This document shows positions 33,500-45,326 of a DNA stretch of 64,000 nucleotides, in pieces. A program made the position numbers and the translations under genes. The DNA lies in assembly GCA_027886185.1 (NCBI GenBank), contig WOAB01000011.1:11054001-11118000 (forward strand). The letters are read 5' to 3'. Source of the stretch: Rheum nobile (Eukaryota > Streptophyta > Magnoliopsida > Caryophyllales > Polygonaceae). Within the stretch, counting starts at the first letter, position 1; the number at the start of each line of letters is the position of its first letter. The notes under the pieces were generated by a model. It saw only the letters and a list, made by a program, of their open reading frames with translations, ran no database searches and was not told where the DNA came from.

Positions 33500-35123
33500 T
33501 GTGATGATTTCATCTTGACTGCAAGCCTTGATATTCTGCTTTTAGAAAGCGGAGAGCCTGCCACCTATAAGCAAGCAACGATGGGTCCAGACTCTGAGAA
33601 ATGGCTTACGGCCATGAAATCTTAAATGGATTCTATGTCTGAGAATCAAGTCTGGGACTTGATAGATTTGTCAGATGGGGCAAAACCCATCGGATGCAAA
33701 TGGGTTTTCAAACTCAAGATAGACAAAGATGGAAATGTATATGTTTACAAGACAAGGCTAGTTGCCAAGGGTTTTAAACAGATTCATGGTACTGACTATG
33801 ACGAGACATTTTCACCGATCGTAATGATCAGGTCCATTAGGATACTCCTAGCTATTTCCACTTATTATGATTATGAGATTTGGCAAATGGATGTCAAGAC
33901 CGCTTTTCTAAATGGATATTTAGAAGAGGATGTGTACATGACACAGCCAGAGGGTTTTGAAAATCCAACAGACCATAGGAAAGTATGCAAGCTTAAGATG
34001 TCCATTTATGAACTTAAGCCAGCATCCAGGAGTTGGAACATTCGATTTGATGAAGCTATCAAAGAGTTTGACTTCATCAGATGTGAAGAAGAGCCTTGTG
34101 TTTACAAGAAGTTTAGTGGGAGCAAAGTGATCTTCTTAGTCTTGTATGTGGATGACATACTGCTCATTGGAAATGACATTCCGATGCTAGAGTCCGTTAA
34201 GGGATGGCTGAAGAAATGTTTTTTAATGAAGGACTCTGGAGAAGCAGAGTACATATTGGGTATCAAGATCTATAGAGATAGATCTAAGAGGCTGCTTGGA
34301 CTAAGTCAAGGAACTTATATAGATAAGGTTCTTGACAGGTTCAAAATGCAGGAGTCCAAGAAATGATTTCTACCCATGTAACATGGCATATACCTCAGCA
34401 AGAAGCAGTGTCCTAAGACACCTGCTGAGCTAGAGAAGATGAGCAAGGTCCCTTATGCTTCAGCTATAGGATCTATCATGTATGACATGATATGTACACG
34501 CCCTGATGTTGCATTTGCTCTGAGCATGTGTAGCAGATACCAATCGAATCCCGGAGAGGCATATTGGTGTGCAACCAAGAACATCCTAAAGTACTTGAGA
34601 AGAACCAAGGATGACTTCTTGGTATTTGGGGGTGATGACGAGTTAGTCGTTCGAGGATACACTGATGCAAGCTTCCAGACAGACCGGGATGATTTTGAGT
34701 CCTAGTCGGGATATGTCTTCATCCTGAATGGAGGAGTTGTGAGCTGGAAGAGCTCCAAGCAGGACACAGTGACTGATTCTACGACAGAGGCAGAGTACAT
34801 CTAGCGGCGAAGGAGGCTGTCTAGATTAGGCAGTTCATTGATGAGCTCGGCGTTGTTCCTAGCATATCAGGGGCAATTGACGTCTATTGTGACAACAATG
34901 GCGCCATAGCTCAAGCCAAGGAATCGAGTTCAAGCTCCAAATCCAGACACGTACTGAGGAAATATCACCTTATTCGACACATCGTTGATAGAGGAGACAT
35001 CAGGATGTGCAAAGTGCACACATATGACAACATTGCAGATCCGTTGACCAAGCATATGCCTAGGCCCAAGCATGAGAGTCACACTTGGGCTAAGGGCCTC
35101 AAGCACATTGGAGAATGGATTTG
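33500..35123 (+). pseudogene. Element C reverse transcriptase and RNase H, broken
   Basis: The frame 33626-34366 holds the RT: SENQVWDLIDLSDGAKPIG, MDVKTAFLNGYLEEDVYM and the catalytic YVDD at 34145-34156. After a stop (about 34364) the linker and the start of RNase H are open from 34439 to 34705 (YASAIGSIMYDMICTRPDV, GYTDASFQTDRDDFES). A stop and a frame change follow. The final part (CDNNGAIAQAKE, SRHVLRKYHLIRHIVDRGD) reaches the stop at 35121-35123. Several stops replace likely Gln or Arg codons. Confidence 0.85.
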
Positions 35124-35947
35124 AGATTGTATTGTCTTACATTATGAACTTTGTTTTATGTATGTCAGACACGTTTTATGCTTGATTATATGATATACAT
35201 CTTTCATTCTTATTTAATCATTGCTTGGAATTAGATAAAATGTCCAAATAATTTATAATTCGCATATGGGCTCATCATAAGTGTTTTGGTGAATGAAACC
35301 CCATTAAGTGAACTTAAGTTATGAATTATTGAAAGTCCATAGTCTAAGTCATTAACTAGGACATAAATGACTTCATTAAAGACTATATTGTAAGTTGACT
35401 GATAGCGCCAGATTATATGGGCTATAGGGACATAGAGATGTCTAGTCAATTACATAGATATGTATGGATGATACGTATTGGACAGACCCACCTTAAGACT
35501 CTCCAAAAGGGCTTGAAGAGTTTTAAGTCAAACCATGATTGGTAGATTCCTCAGACATGAGTATGATATGGTTTCTCTTGAGGATTAGTATGTCTTTGAC
35601 GCTGTCAAATGCTAACCGTAACAGGTAGTTATAAAGGCAGTGATTGAGATTGACAAAAGTTGAGTGAGAGCTATAGTCATACAAGACTGGAGAAGTCCTC
35701 CTCATTCATGTATACTGTGATTCATGGACATGAATGGTGTCTTGGCCACTTGAAGAGCGAGATCTGAAAAAATGCATGGCCATGCTCGGATGGATTATTT
35801 GTAATCATCCGTTATTTGACAGTTCAAACTCAAGAGTTCAAGAAACGCATTTGATAGAAGATATGGATGTCATCATATCATCAAATGAGACACTAAGAGA
35901 CAAAGGGATTTAACATTGCACACTTGTTTTAAGGACAAGTGGGAGAT
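35124..35947 (+). other. Element C 3' untranslated tail and polypurine tract
   Basis: About 820 bp without a gene, ending in AAGGACAAGTGGGAGAT, the polypurine tract directly before the 3' LTR. From 35198 on this tail is duplicated at 43562 onwards with very few differences. Confidence 0.7.
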
Positions 35948-36671
35948 TGAAGGAATTGTGTCATTTAATCAAATGTGAAATTACTGAACATGGAATAGGA
36001 CTATTATTGGAAATTTACAATCCGAGTATTTTAGGGATCGTAGTGCTTTGCTAGAAGCCAACTACGATTAATGGGCTTAATCGGGTTAGGCCCATGGCTA
36101 TAATAATCGGGTCCTATGAGGTCACACACATAGAGTTATCGGGCTGGATCAAACCGAACTGAAATCCCATGTGGGACATGGAGATTTCGGCCATAGGCAT
36201 ATATTGGGAGATTGACTTTTATTATTAATGCATAAGAGTTACCATTAATAATTACTAGATAAGGAGATATCTTATTAGAAGATATATAGATATAATATAA
36301 AGATATTATATCTATTACCAAAGATAAGATACGATCTTATAAGTAATTGTTACGAACAAGGAAAACAACACTTCCTCTCCTCCTCTAACCTAGACGGCCG
36401 ACCCTGCCTGTGCAAGCCAAGCTTGTGCCTTTCGTTCTAGCAGACGAGACTAAAGTGATCCAGATTCCAGACTCGTGTGGACCAAGTAGAGAAGCCACAC
36501 TTGGGGCTTTTGATCTCCGCTGAAATAATGCAGAAACATTTTAGACTCGCATCAAACAGTATGTAACTCTACTCCTACTTGATCCCTATTGATTCATGCA
36601 TGTATGAGATCCTTGTTAGATGCTAGAAAATAGTTTTCAGAAATTCCGCTTATACGCATCTAATCCCAACA
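35948..36671 (+). repeat. 3' LTR of element C
   Basis: TGAAGGAATTGTGTC to CCCAACA, 724 bp, followed by the CTGTT target duplication (36672-36676). It differs from the 5' LTR by scattered substitutions and lacks the 751-bp insertion. Confidence 0.88.
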
Positions 36672-36962
36672 CTGTTTTGCACAAGAAAAAGTATATTATT
36701 ATTTTACTTTTTATAATATTAATAAGTTTGTATTAGTGTGTATTTGCTTTTTGTTTCATAAGAGGCCGTATTTTTTAGCACAATTTAAGGATTATTGTTT
36801 TAACAATTTATAACTGAATATTTAGTTTGTAATAAAGACTAATATTGAATAGAACATTTAATTTTGCTTGTTAAAAATTGGTTTATCTTTATATCGATGG
36901 TTTTTTAATAATTTGTTAAAGTATTTATGTTGTGTACTTCAAATAAGGAGTAATTTAATTTA
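36672..36962. other. Flank between element C and foldback element 1
   Basis: AT-rich, gene-free sequence that continues the element-A flank repeat (the matching copy is 52104-52405). Its last nine bases, TTTAATTTA (36954-36962), are the foldback element's target duplication. Confidence 0.7.
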
Positions 36963-37014
36963 GGCAATGGCTATATGCACGCGGTTTCGCGTCTAAATGG
37001 ACGCGAAATCGTGA

Positions 37015-37054
37015 GCGTAGCTTAGGCGCACAGTTTTGTGCGCCTAAGCTACGC
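37015..37054. repeat. GC-rich perfect hairpin in the foldback terminal repeat
   Basis: Two complementary 18-base arms (beginning GCGTAGCTTAGGCGC) are separated by GTTT. The hairpin lies about 50 bp inside the element end. In copy 2 the same hairpin has 21-bp arms (45376-45396 and 45401-45421), and a mirrored one stands in its right terminal repeat near 48418-48462. Confidence 0.85.
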
Positions 37055-37407
37055 GCACAGGGGTAAAACAGGCATTTTTTAAAATACCTGTGATAAACCC
37101 GTGCGCGTAGCTTACGTGCACAAAAAAAAAGTACATAACCCATGCGCGTAAGCTAGGCGCACCAAAAAAAAATTGCAAATTTTTATCCCCATAATCATGT
37201 AGAGAATTTCAATACGAGTCCGTACATATAAAATGCATCCAAAACGGACATCGTTTGCCCCTCCAAAAGCCCAAAAAATGAAGTATTTCTACCCATTTTT
37301 TTACAATTTGGTGCCCGACATATAGTGCATTGTAGTGATTTTTTTTGGTATTTTTTACATTTTTTAACTATAATTTTGTATAAAATTTTAATACGAGTCC
37401 GTACATA

Positions 37408-37760
37408 GACCTGTCAAAAACCGACCCAACCCGAAAGGACCCGAACGTCACTGGGTCAAGAAGGACCCGAACCCGACTCGACCCGAACGCAAATTCGAGC
37501 TCGCGGATCCCCTTTATTTTATATATTTTATTTCAGTTATATTAAATTTTTTAATATACTTTATTAAATAATAATATAATATTAATTATATTATTATAAT
37601 TATTTTATTAAAGTTAAATAACATAATAATAATCATAAGAAAAGGAAATGTTCGATCCGCCGGGTCAACCCGAACTCGTCCGACCCAAAAATTTTACCAA
37701 CCCGGTCGACCCGAACTCGACATGACCCGAACCCGATCAACCCGACCCAGTTGACAGGTC
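37408..37760. mobile_element. Short inverted-repeat module nested in the foldback element
   Basis: It begins GACCTGTCAAAAACCGACCC and ends ACCCAGTTGACAGGTC, so the terminal ten bases GACCTGTCAA are inverted at its end, with TA on each side. The ends are rich in (A)CCCGAAC words and the middle is AT-rich. An inverted second copy occupies about 39265-39600 in the right arm, retaining only one clean terminus. It looks like a MITE that inserted before the arms were duplicated. The superfamily is not assigned. Confidence 0.6.
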
Positions 37761-37764
37761 TATT

Positions 37765-38868
37765 CGTACATATAAAAATTCATATAGTTACACTTATGTA
37801 CTATAGTATTTCAGTAAATTTCGTACAATTATGCTTATATACTATAGTATTTCATTATATTTCATATAGTTACACTTATGTACTATTGTAATTCATTATA
37901 TTTCATATAGTTATACTTATGTACTATATTATTTCATTAAATCTAGTATACTTAGACTTATATACTATAGTACTTTATTATATTTCATATAGTTACACTT
38001 ATATACTATAATATTTCATTAAATTTTATATAGTTCCACTTATGTACTATAATATTTCATTAATTCTAGTATACTTAGACTTATATACTATAATATTTCA
38101 TTATATTTCATATAGTTACACTTATATACTATAGTATTTCATTATATTTCATATAGTTACACATATGTACTATAGTATTTCATTAAATCTAGTATACTTA
38201 GACTTATATACTATAGTATTTCATTATATTTCATATGATTATACTTATATACTATAGTATTTCATTAAATCCAGTATACTTAGACTTATATACTATAGTA
38301 TTTCATTATATTTCATATAGTTCCACTGATGTACTATAATATTTCATTAAATCTAGTATACTTAGACTTATATACTATAGTATTTCATTAAATTTCGTAT
38401 AGTTACACTTATATACTATAGTATTTCATTATGTTTCATATAGTTACACTTATGTACTATAGTATTTCAATAAATCTAGTATACTTAGACTTATATACTA
38501 TAGTATTTTATTATATTTCGTATAGTTACACTTATATACTATAGTATTTCATTATATTTCATATAGTTACACTTATGTACTATAGTATTTCATTTTGTTT
38601 CATATAGTTACACTTATGTACTATAGTATTTCATTAAATCTAGTATACTTAGACTTATATACTATAGTATTTCATTAAGTATAGTATAGTTACACTTATA
38701 TACTATAGTATTTCATTATATTTCATATAATTACACTTATGTACTATAGTATTTCATTAAGTCTAGTATACTTAAACTTATATACTATAGTATTTCATTA
38801 TATTTCATATAGTTACAATTATATACTATAGTATTTCATTATATTTCATATAGTTACACTTATAAAAT
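37765..38868 (+). repeat. AT-rich minisatellite, left arm of foldback element
   Basis: More than twenty tandem units of about 40 bp, built from TTCATATAGTTACACTTAT, GTACTATAGTATTTCATTA and CTAGTATACTTAGACTTATA, alternate in a loosely higher-order pattern. The array reverses orientation at about 38870 and continues to about 39250 as its complement (ATAAGTGTAACTATATGAAA). The right-hand array is about a third of the length of the left. Confidence 0.85.
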
Positions 38869-39800
38869 ACTATAGTACATAAGTGTAACTATATGAAATA
38901 TAATGAAATAATATAGTATATAAGTCAAAGTATACTAGACTTGATGAAATACTATAGTACATAAGTGTAACTGTATGAAATTTAATGAAATACTATAGTA
39001 TATAAGTGTAACTATATGAAATATAATGAAATAATATAGTATATAAGTCTAAGTATACTAGATTTAATGAAATACTATAGTACATAAGTGTAACTATATG
39101 AAATATAATGAAATACTATAGTATATAAGTGTAACTATACTAGACAATGAAATACTATAGTACATAAGTGTAACTATATGAAATATAATGAAATACTATA
39201 ATATATAATGTAACTATATGAAATATAATGAAATACTATAATATATACTATATTATATAAAGTTTGTATTCTCGGGTTCGGGTCAAATCGGGTTCGGGTC
39301 GATCGGGTTGGTAAAATTTTCAGGTCGGGCGGATTCGGGTTGACCTGGCGGGTCGAACATGTCATTTTCTTATGATTATTATTATGATTTTTAACTTTAA
39401 TAAAATAATTATAATATTATAATTAATATTATATTATTATTTAATAAAGTATATTAAAATATTTAATATAACTGAAATAAAATATATAAAATAAAGGGGA
39501 TCCGTGAGCTCGAATTTGCATTCGGGTCGAGTCGGGTTCGGGTCCTTCTTGACCCAATGACGTTCGGGTCCTTTCGGGTTGGGTCGGTTTTTGACAGGTC
39601 TATGTACGGACTCGTATTAAAATTTTATACAAAATTATAGTTTAAAAATGAAAAAAATACCAAATATTTTTACTACAATGCGCTATATATCGGACACCAA
39701 ATTGTAAAAAAATGGGTAGAAAGACTTCGTTTTTTGGGCTTTTGGAGGGGCAAACGATGTCCGTTTTGGACGCATTTTATATGTATGGACTCGTATTTCC

Positions 39801-40212
39801 GTTAATTTATGGTACAATAAAAGACATTAAGAGTTTATCTTTTTAAAATATCAAATTAGCAAACTAAAATTCATAAATTTGACTATAGTTTATTTTATGA
39901 CAAAAAATTAAATAAAAGAAACATGATAATATATGATCATTTTTTAAATACATGAAAATTTTCCTACTGAATATAAACAATTATTAGAATAGACCCTAAA
40001 TAGTTTTAACTTATACTATCATAAAAAATATTTTATAATATTTTATATTTTAATAAAACTAATATTTTGTTATTGTATGAAATGTTCTTTCATTTACCCT
40101 TGAATAAGGACCTTTCTAATCTAACTTTACATCTATTTCTATAAAATCTAATTTTGTTATTTGTATAAAGATACTAAATCGATGGTTTTCTAATAATGTT
40201 GCTAAAGTACGT
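39801..40212. other. AT-rich spacer after the foldback element
   Basis: No gene is seen. Up to about 40095 the sequence matches 52406-52695 (third copy of the flank repeat). The stretch 40181-40240 repeats, with changes, the phrase at 36891-36955 (TCGATGGTTTT ... TACTTCAAATAAGGAG). Confidence 0.6.
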
Positions 40213-41570
40213 ATGTTATATACTTCAAATAAGGAGCAATTTTGTCATCTCCATAATTATTTTCCCAAGTTTACTGACCTAAAGTTTGCTTATTTTTATG
40301 TTGGACTGGATTTAGAGTTACTTTCCAAAGTTCAGGGCCACTTGAATCAGGCTGTGCGCGATGACACGGAAAATGCCCCACTTGCATCCTTATTCGATCC
40401 TCGATCGCCAGAGAACTATGTCACAGCCGGATCCAGACCATGAGGATATCCTTGGACTTATTACGACCTGACGAGGTACTATAATTTCTCTAACGAGAAG
40501 ATAATTTCATTATTCATTTTAAAATGGTTTTCATTTAAATTTATACGACACAAGCTCATGCTTTTATGTGTATTGGTCGTATCGATGCCATGGAGCAATC
40601 TTGAATATCGCCAATACAACACATCGATGTACAGAGGAACCCTAAGGTGCATCCACTTAAATGAGCCTTACATTCCTGATCGAGAGACTCTACAGTTCGG
40701 TAAGGTTCAACCAATCCCCAGCGACCCGATTCGCCCCATGTCTAGAATCTGACTTCTCAATCATAAGAAGTACAAAGCGAATTTCTCTCCCGTGGAAGAC
40801 CACTGAGATGAGTTGCCCAACTACCAATCCCCGATTCTAACGCTACCCAGTTGTGATAAAAGCTCGCAAATAGTGGACGGCTACGTTCCGTGGTTGCAAA
40901 ATCTTTCTCACCCTTACATGGTTGTGAATTCCAGGAATGTGATGGAAACCGCAGAGTAACGTCCCCTCCCGCATACATTGAGTACATTATAGAACGGAAC
41001 AATATATAGGGGATAGTTAGGGAGAGCATGCGTCACTGGGATACGGTGCAAGATGGCCATCCTCGAAGAATAGAAATGTCAAATCGGTTGAAGTTACGGC
41101 TGCAGAGGTAGCTGAACCGGAAGGCTATGTCCCAGTTATTGAAACAGAATACGAGGAGCACGGGACACAGTATGGGTTAGCCATAGGTCCAAGTACAGGT
41201 GGAGGGTACCAGGGTCAAACTTCGGCCAAGGATTCCAAGTTCCTACATTTGGGCAAGGATACCAAGCTCCACCGTATGCACTGTCGACAGGAGGTCCAAG
41301 CTTTGGGCAAGGATAACAAGGTCCACCGTTCGCACCGCTGACTGGAGGTCCAACCTTTGGGCAAGGATACCAAGGTCCACCGTTCGCACCGCCAACAAGG
41401 GACTTTGAGTTCGGGGGGCAGTACGGGGGTACGAGTGGATTCCTGAATTTATTTGGGTCTAGGTAAGGGTACGGGCAGTATGGTGGAGGGTATCCTCCCT
41501 AGTACGGGAGAGTTTATGGTCAAGGGTACGAGGGGCCATACAGAGAGGGAATGAGGGAAACAATTAAATA
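40213..41570 (+). pseudogene. Plant mobile domain (PMD, MAIN-like) gene fragment, copy 1
   Basis: Broken plus-strand frames read ASLFDPRSPENYVTAGSRP, then MPWSNLEYRQYNTSMYRG, PDRETLQFGKVQPIPSDPIR and KYKANFSPVEDH. The PDR-x4-QFG-x-x-Q-x-IP pattern and the following W-rich segment are the signature of the plant mobile domain (PF10536), found in MAIN-like host proteins and in plant transposons. A C-terminal tail of repeats (GPTFGQGYQGPPFAPPT) follows at about 41220-41420, ending in a Gly/Tyr-rich stretch. TGA stops replace Trp codons (at about 40439 and 40806); copy 2 still has TGG at the second. There is no intact ORF. It may be a transposon-borne gene or a retired host gene. Confidence 0.6.
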
Positions 41571-42786
41571 TCTTTTGTATCTAAATCAAAAATTTCTATA
41601 CTTTAGTTGAATAACTATTTTCATTATTCTTTCTATTATTTATATTTACTGGGTATATTTCATACGAACGTGCCATATAAATATAATACATAAACCGATA
41701 ATTTTTTTTTACTCTAAGCCTCACACAAACCCGCTAATCGTTTTAGCGATATAATTTATATTTAACGGAAGCGTTTATTCAACTGTATGAATTTTTTTAT
41801 ATTTCATCAAAAAATCGCATAAATACCTGTATAATTTTTGGAAATACACAAATATGAGTTATATCGGTTTACTTATTTTTTGTTATTTAAAAAAGGAAAC
41901 GGTTTTAAAAATCGGTTTTTTTTCTAAAAAAGAGCGGTTAACAACCGTTGATTTAAAATAAAAGAACGATTTTAAGAACTGTTGATTAGAAGAAAAAAAA
42001 ACTCTTTAAAATCATTGATTTGAAGAAAGAAAAAGGACAGTGATTTCTAAAATGGCTGCATCAGCGGTTTACAGATCTTCCGATGTGGTGCAAGTAATAG
42101 TAAATGCTTTAAACAAATGAATGACCCATACATGAATCCTCCAAATTCAGACAAATGAATAACCCATATTAGACTTTTATCATTCCTAATCGTGCTCTGC
42201 AAGACAGATTAATAATTGTAGTTGTTATATGTCTTTTATGAAAATGGCCAAACTATTGCTAGAAGCATCTCAATTATTAGTTACATTTATGTATAAGGTG
42301 ACAAGGTGTTAGCCAATGTCTATTGCTACTTTTGATTATCACGGCAAGATCGGGGATAACGTTTTAAATATCATTCCTACATAAAGTTTAGGTGAGTTTC
42401 CATTTCAGACCAAAATGGTGAATTTTTATTATTACTTGTTAAATCGTATATGTTAGCTTAGAAAATGGTGAAATATTTCATTGGACAGTGGAATATAAAA
42501 TAATTTACGTAATAGTGAATGTAGTTTTTTAGATAAGAAAACTTAATCAACCAACTTATTGACTAAGAAAAACTCTAATTCTAAGTGGTTAGCCTATTAG
42601 GATTTCAAACATATACATGTATTAGTGATGGATTACAAACAATCTTACAAGCATCCACTTCTTAGCAAGTCTACATAAACCAAACAAGACAAGCAATGGC
42701 ATAACCCTAACAAAAAGTGTACAGACCGCAACCATGAAGCTTAAGATTGCACTATGTCTCCTCTTTTTCACTTGATCGAAAACACA
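41571..42786. other. Gene-free AT-rich stretch, unit 1
   Basis: No coding or RNA gene is recognised. Around 41890-42060 a degenerate repeat of about 30-40 bp recurs several times (AAACGGTTTTAAAAATCGG, CGGTTAACAACCGTTGATTT, AACTGTTGATTAGAAG), followed by CAGCGGTTTACAGA. This could be a subterminal region of a DNA transposon, but no terminal repeat pair was found. The same stretch is at 50283-51497. Confidence 0.5.
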
Positions 42787-43560
42787 GAGTTTTAATTACT
42801 TTCTTTATTGCTATATTATTTCGCTACATCTTTTGTGAAAACAAATCATTTATTCTCTCAGACGTAATATTAACGATCTAACAATATATTTTGACTAAAC
42901 GTACTGTCCGACTCCTTGTATTTATAATTGAAAGATACATATTGATTCTTCTGTTTGGACGTCCATTATTTTGCAATATTTGGATTGAAACAAATCAGCC
43001 TTGATCATTCCACGTGATTATTTAACCAATTATTGTACAGTACAAAAGATTTTGAATCAATTATTTACTCCAACTTGAACGTTCTAAAAGTCGGTGTCAC
43101 ATTAGGGACAAAAAATTAATAATTGGCTTCACTTTAATATTTTTTATTAATTTCCGACTCGTCTCGTGATGCTTTATTTTCCGACCCAAAAAATATGTCT
43201 GGCTATATCCAGATTCCAGAGTAAAGAGTTTAGTAATTCTATGAAAAAAATGAGTTAAGTAATTCTCGATCACAGAAAAAAAGAGTTTAATAATTGAATC
43301 GAGTAACTTTGAATTTTGAACGTTTTATGTTACTGTTTAATATAGAGTACTAAGTCGATCTTGTTAAAATTTTAATTTGACTAGATAGTTGGACTGTTTT
43401 GCACAAGAAAAAATATATTATTATTTTACTTTTTTTAATATAGAAATAATAAATTTGCATTAGTGTGTATTTGCTTTTAGTTTCGAAAGAGGCCGTATTT
43501 TTAAGCAAGATTTAAGGATTATTATTTTAACAATTTATAATTGAATACATAGTTTGTAAT
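42787..43560. repeat. Second copy of the element-A LTR end plus flank; empty site for element C
   Basis: The first 100 bp match the last 100 bp of element A's 3' LTR (ATTATTTCGCTA...), then the flank of element A follows as at 27586. At 43393-43402 GACTGTTTTG is uninterrupted, whereas in the first copy element C sits between its duplicated CTGTT. The copy ends at the tandem-duplication junction. Confidence 0.8.
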
Positions 43561-44311
43561 ACATCTTTCATTCTTATTTAATCATTGCTTGGAATTAGAT
43601 AAAATGTCCAAATAATTTATAATTCGCATATGGGCTCATCATAAGTGTTTTGGTGAATGAAACTCCATTAAGTGAACTTAAGTTATGAATTATTGAAAGT
43701 CCATAGTCTAAGTCATTAACTAGGACATAAATGACTTCATTAAAGACTATATTGTAAGTTGACTGATAGCGCCAGATTATATGGGCTATAGGGACATAGA
43801 GATGTCTAGTCAATTACATAGATATGTATGGATGATACGTATTGGACAGACCCACCTTAAGACTCTCCAAAAGGGCTTGAAGAGTTTTAAGTCAAACCAT
43901 GATTGATAGATTCCTCAGACATGAGTATGATATGGTTTCTCTTGAGGATTAGTATGTCTTTGACGCTGTCAAATGCTAACCGTAACAGGTAGTTATAAAG
44001 GCAGTGATTGAGATTGACAAAAGTTGAGTGAGAGCTATAGTCATACAAGACTGGAGAAGTCCTCCTCGTTCATGTATACTGTGATTCATGGACATGAATG
44101 GTGTCTTGGCCACTTGAAGAGCGAGATCTGAAAAAATGCATGGCCATGCTCGGATGGATTATTTATAATCATCCGTTATTTGACAGTTCAAACTCAAGAG
44201 TTCAAGAAACGCATTTGATAGAAGATATGGATGTCATCATATCATCAAATGAGACACTAAGAGACAAAGGGATTTAACATTGCACACTTGTTTTAAGGAC
44301 AAGTGGGAGAT

Positions 44312-45035
44312 TGAAGGAATTGTGTCATTTAATCAAATGTGCAATTACTGAACATGGAATAGGACTATTATTGGAAATTTACAATCCGAGTATTTTAGGG
44401 ATCGTAGTGCTTTGCTAGAAGCCAACTACGATTAATGGGCTTAATCGGGTTAGGCCCATGGCTATAATAATCGGGTCCTATGAGGTCACACACATAGAGT
44501 TATCGGGCTGGATCAAACCGAACTGAAATCCCATGTGGGACATGGAGATTTCGGCCATAGGCATATATTGGGAGATTGACTTTTATTATTAATGCATAAG
44601 AGTTACCATTAATAATTACTAGATAAGGAGATATCTTATTAGAAGATATATAGATATAATATAAAGATATTATATCTATTACCAAAGATAAGATACGATC
44701 TTATAAGTAATTGTTACGAACAAGGAAAACAACACTTCCTCTCCTCCTCTAACCTAGACGGCCGACCCTGCCTGTGCAAGCCAAGCTTGTGCCTTTCGTT
44801 CTAGCAGACGAGACTAAAGCGATCCAGATTCCAGACTCGTGTGGACCAAGTAGAGAAGCCACACTTGGAGCTTTTGATCTCCGCTGAAATACTGCAGAAA
44901 CATTTTAGACTCGCATCAAACAGTATGTAACTCTACTCCTACTTGATCCCTATTGATTCATGCATGCATGAGATCCTTGTTAGATGCTAGAAAATAGTTT
45001 TCAGAAATTCCGCTTATACGCATCTAATCCCAACA
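44312..45035 (+). repeat. Duplicated 3' LTR of element C
   Basis: Copy of 35948-36671 with few differences, preceded by the same 3' tail from 43562 and followed by CTGTT and the same flank. It got here by the segmental duplication, not by transposition: the flanks on its right are copied too and its left side lacks the body of element C. Confidence 0.87.
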
Positions 45036-45326
45036 CTGTTTTGCACAAGAAAAAGTATATTATTATTTTACTTTTTATAATATTAATAAGTTTGTATTAG
45101 TGTGTATTTGCTTTTTGTTTCATAAGAGGCCGTATTTTTTAGCACAATTTAAGGATTATTGTTTTAACAATTTATAACTGAATATTTAGTTTGTAATAAA
45201 GACTAATATTGAATAGAACATTTAATTTTGCTTGTTAAAAATTGGTTTATCTTTATATCGATGGTTTTTTAATAATTTGTTAAAGTATTTATGTTGTGTA
45301 CTTCAAATAAGGAGTAATTTAATTTA

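Larger units (their letters stand above)
28090..36671 (+). mobile_element. Copia element C, flanked by CTGTT target duplications
   Basis: The 5' LTR (28090-29573) and 3' LTR (35948-36671) share start TGAAG(A/G)AATTGTGTC and end CAACA. CTGTT precedes at 28085-28089 and follows at 36672-36676. The internal order is primer site, a 2-kb leader, gag, integrase, RT and RNase H, which is Copia. The wording of the domains (HTDVCGPMSTKAR, ALRSDRGDEY, LYVDDILLIGND) fits the Tork/TAR side of the superfamily rather than SIRE, but the lineage is a guess. The nucleocapsid and protease are missing and there are many stops, so it is dead. Its last 1.47 kb is present again at 43562-45035. Confidence 0.88.
36963..39800. 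mobile_element. Foldback element, copy 1 (right terminal repeat deleted)
   Basis: The left end is GGCAATGGCTATATGCACGC, preceded by TTTAATTTA. The right side ends TTTCC, followed by GTTAATTTA, an 8-of-9 match that indicates a 9-bp target duplication as in Mutator-like elements. The whole element is a giant imperfect palindrome: GC-rich terminal hairpin region, an AATACGAGTCCGTACATA block, a GACCCG-rich 353-bp module, then minisatellite arrays turning back on themselves at about 38870. No transposase is present. Compared with copy 2, about 253 bp of the right terminal repeat is missing, with ATT microhomology at the breakpoint near 39796. Confidence 0.75.
35198..43561 (+). repeat. Tandem duplication, unit 1 (8.36 kb)
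   Basis: Unit 1 runs from inside element C's 3' tail, through its 3' LTR, flank, a foldback element, a plant-mobile-domain pseudogene and the second copy of the element-A flank repeat. At 43559-43561 the sequence switches back to the start of the unit. The junction shares three bases (ATA) with both parents, as expected of microhomology-mediated or unequal exchange. Confidence 0.88.

Noticed and set aside
37765..39250. Regularly spaced repeats that might be taken for a CRISPR array
   Set aside because: The units are contiguous AT-rich minisatellite copies without unique spacers, they reverse orientation in the middle, and the DNA is plant nuclear.
41890..42060. Subterminal repeats of a further CACTA element (CGGTT words)
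   Set aside because: No CACTA terminus or matching array on the other side was found, and the words are degenerate.
43562..45035. A second independent insertion of element C
   Set aside because: Only the 3' tail and LTR are present and both flanks on the right are copied too. It belongs to the segmental tandem duplication.
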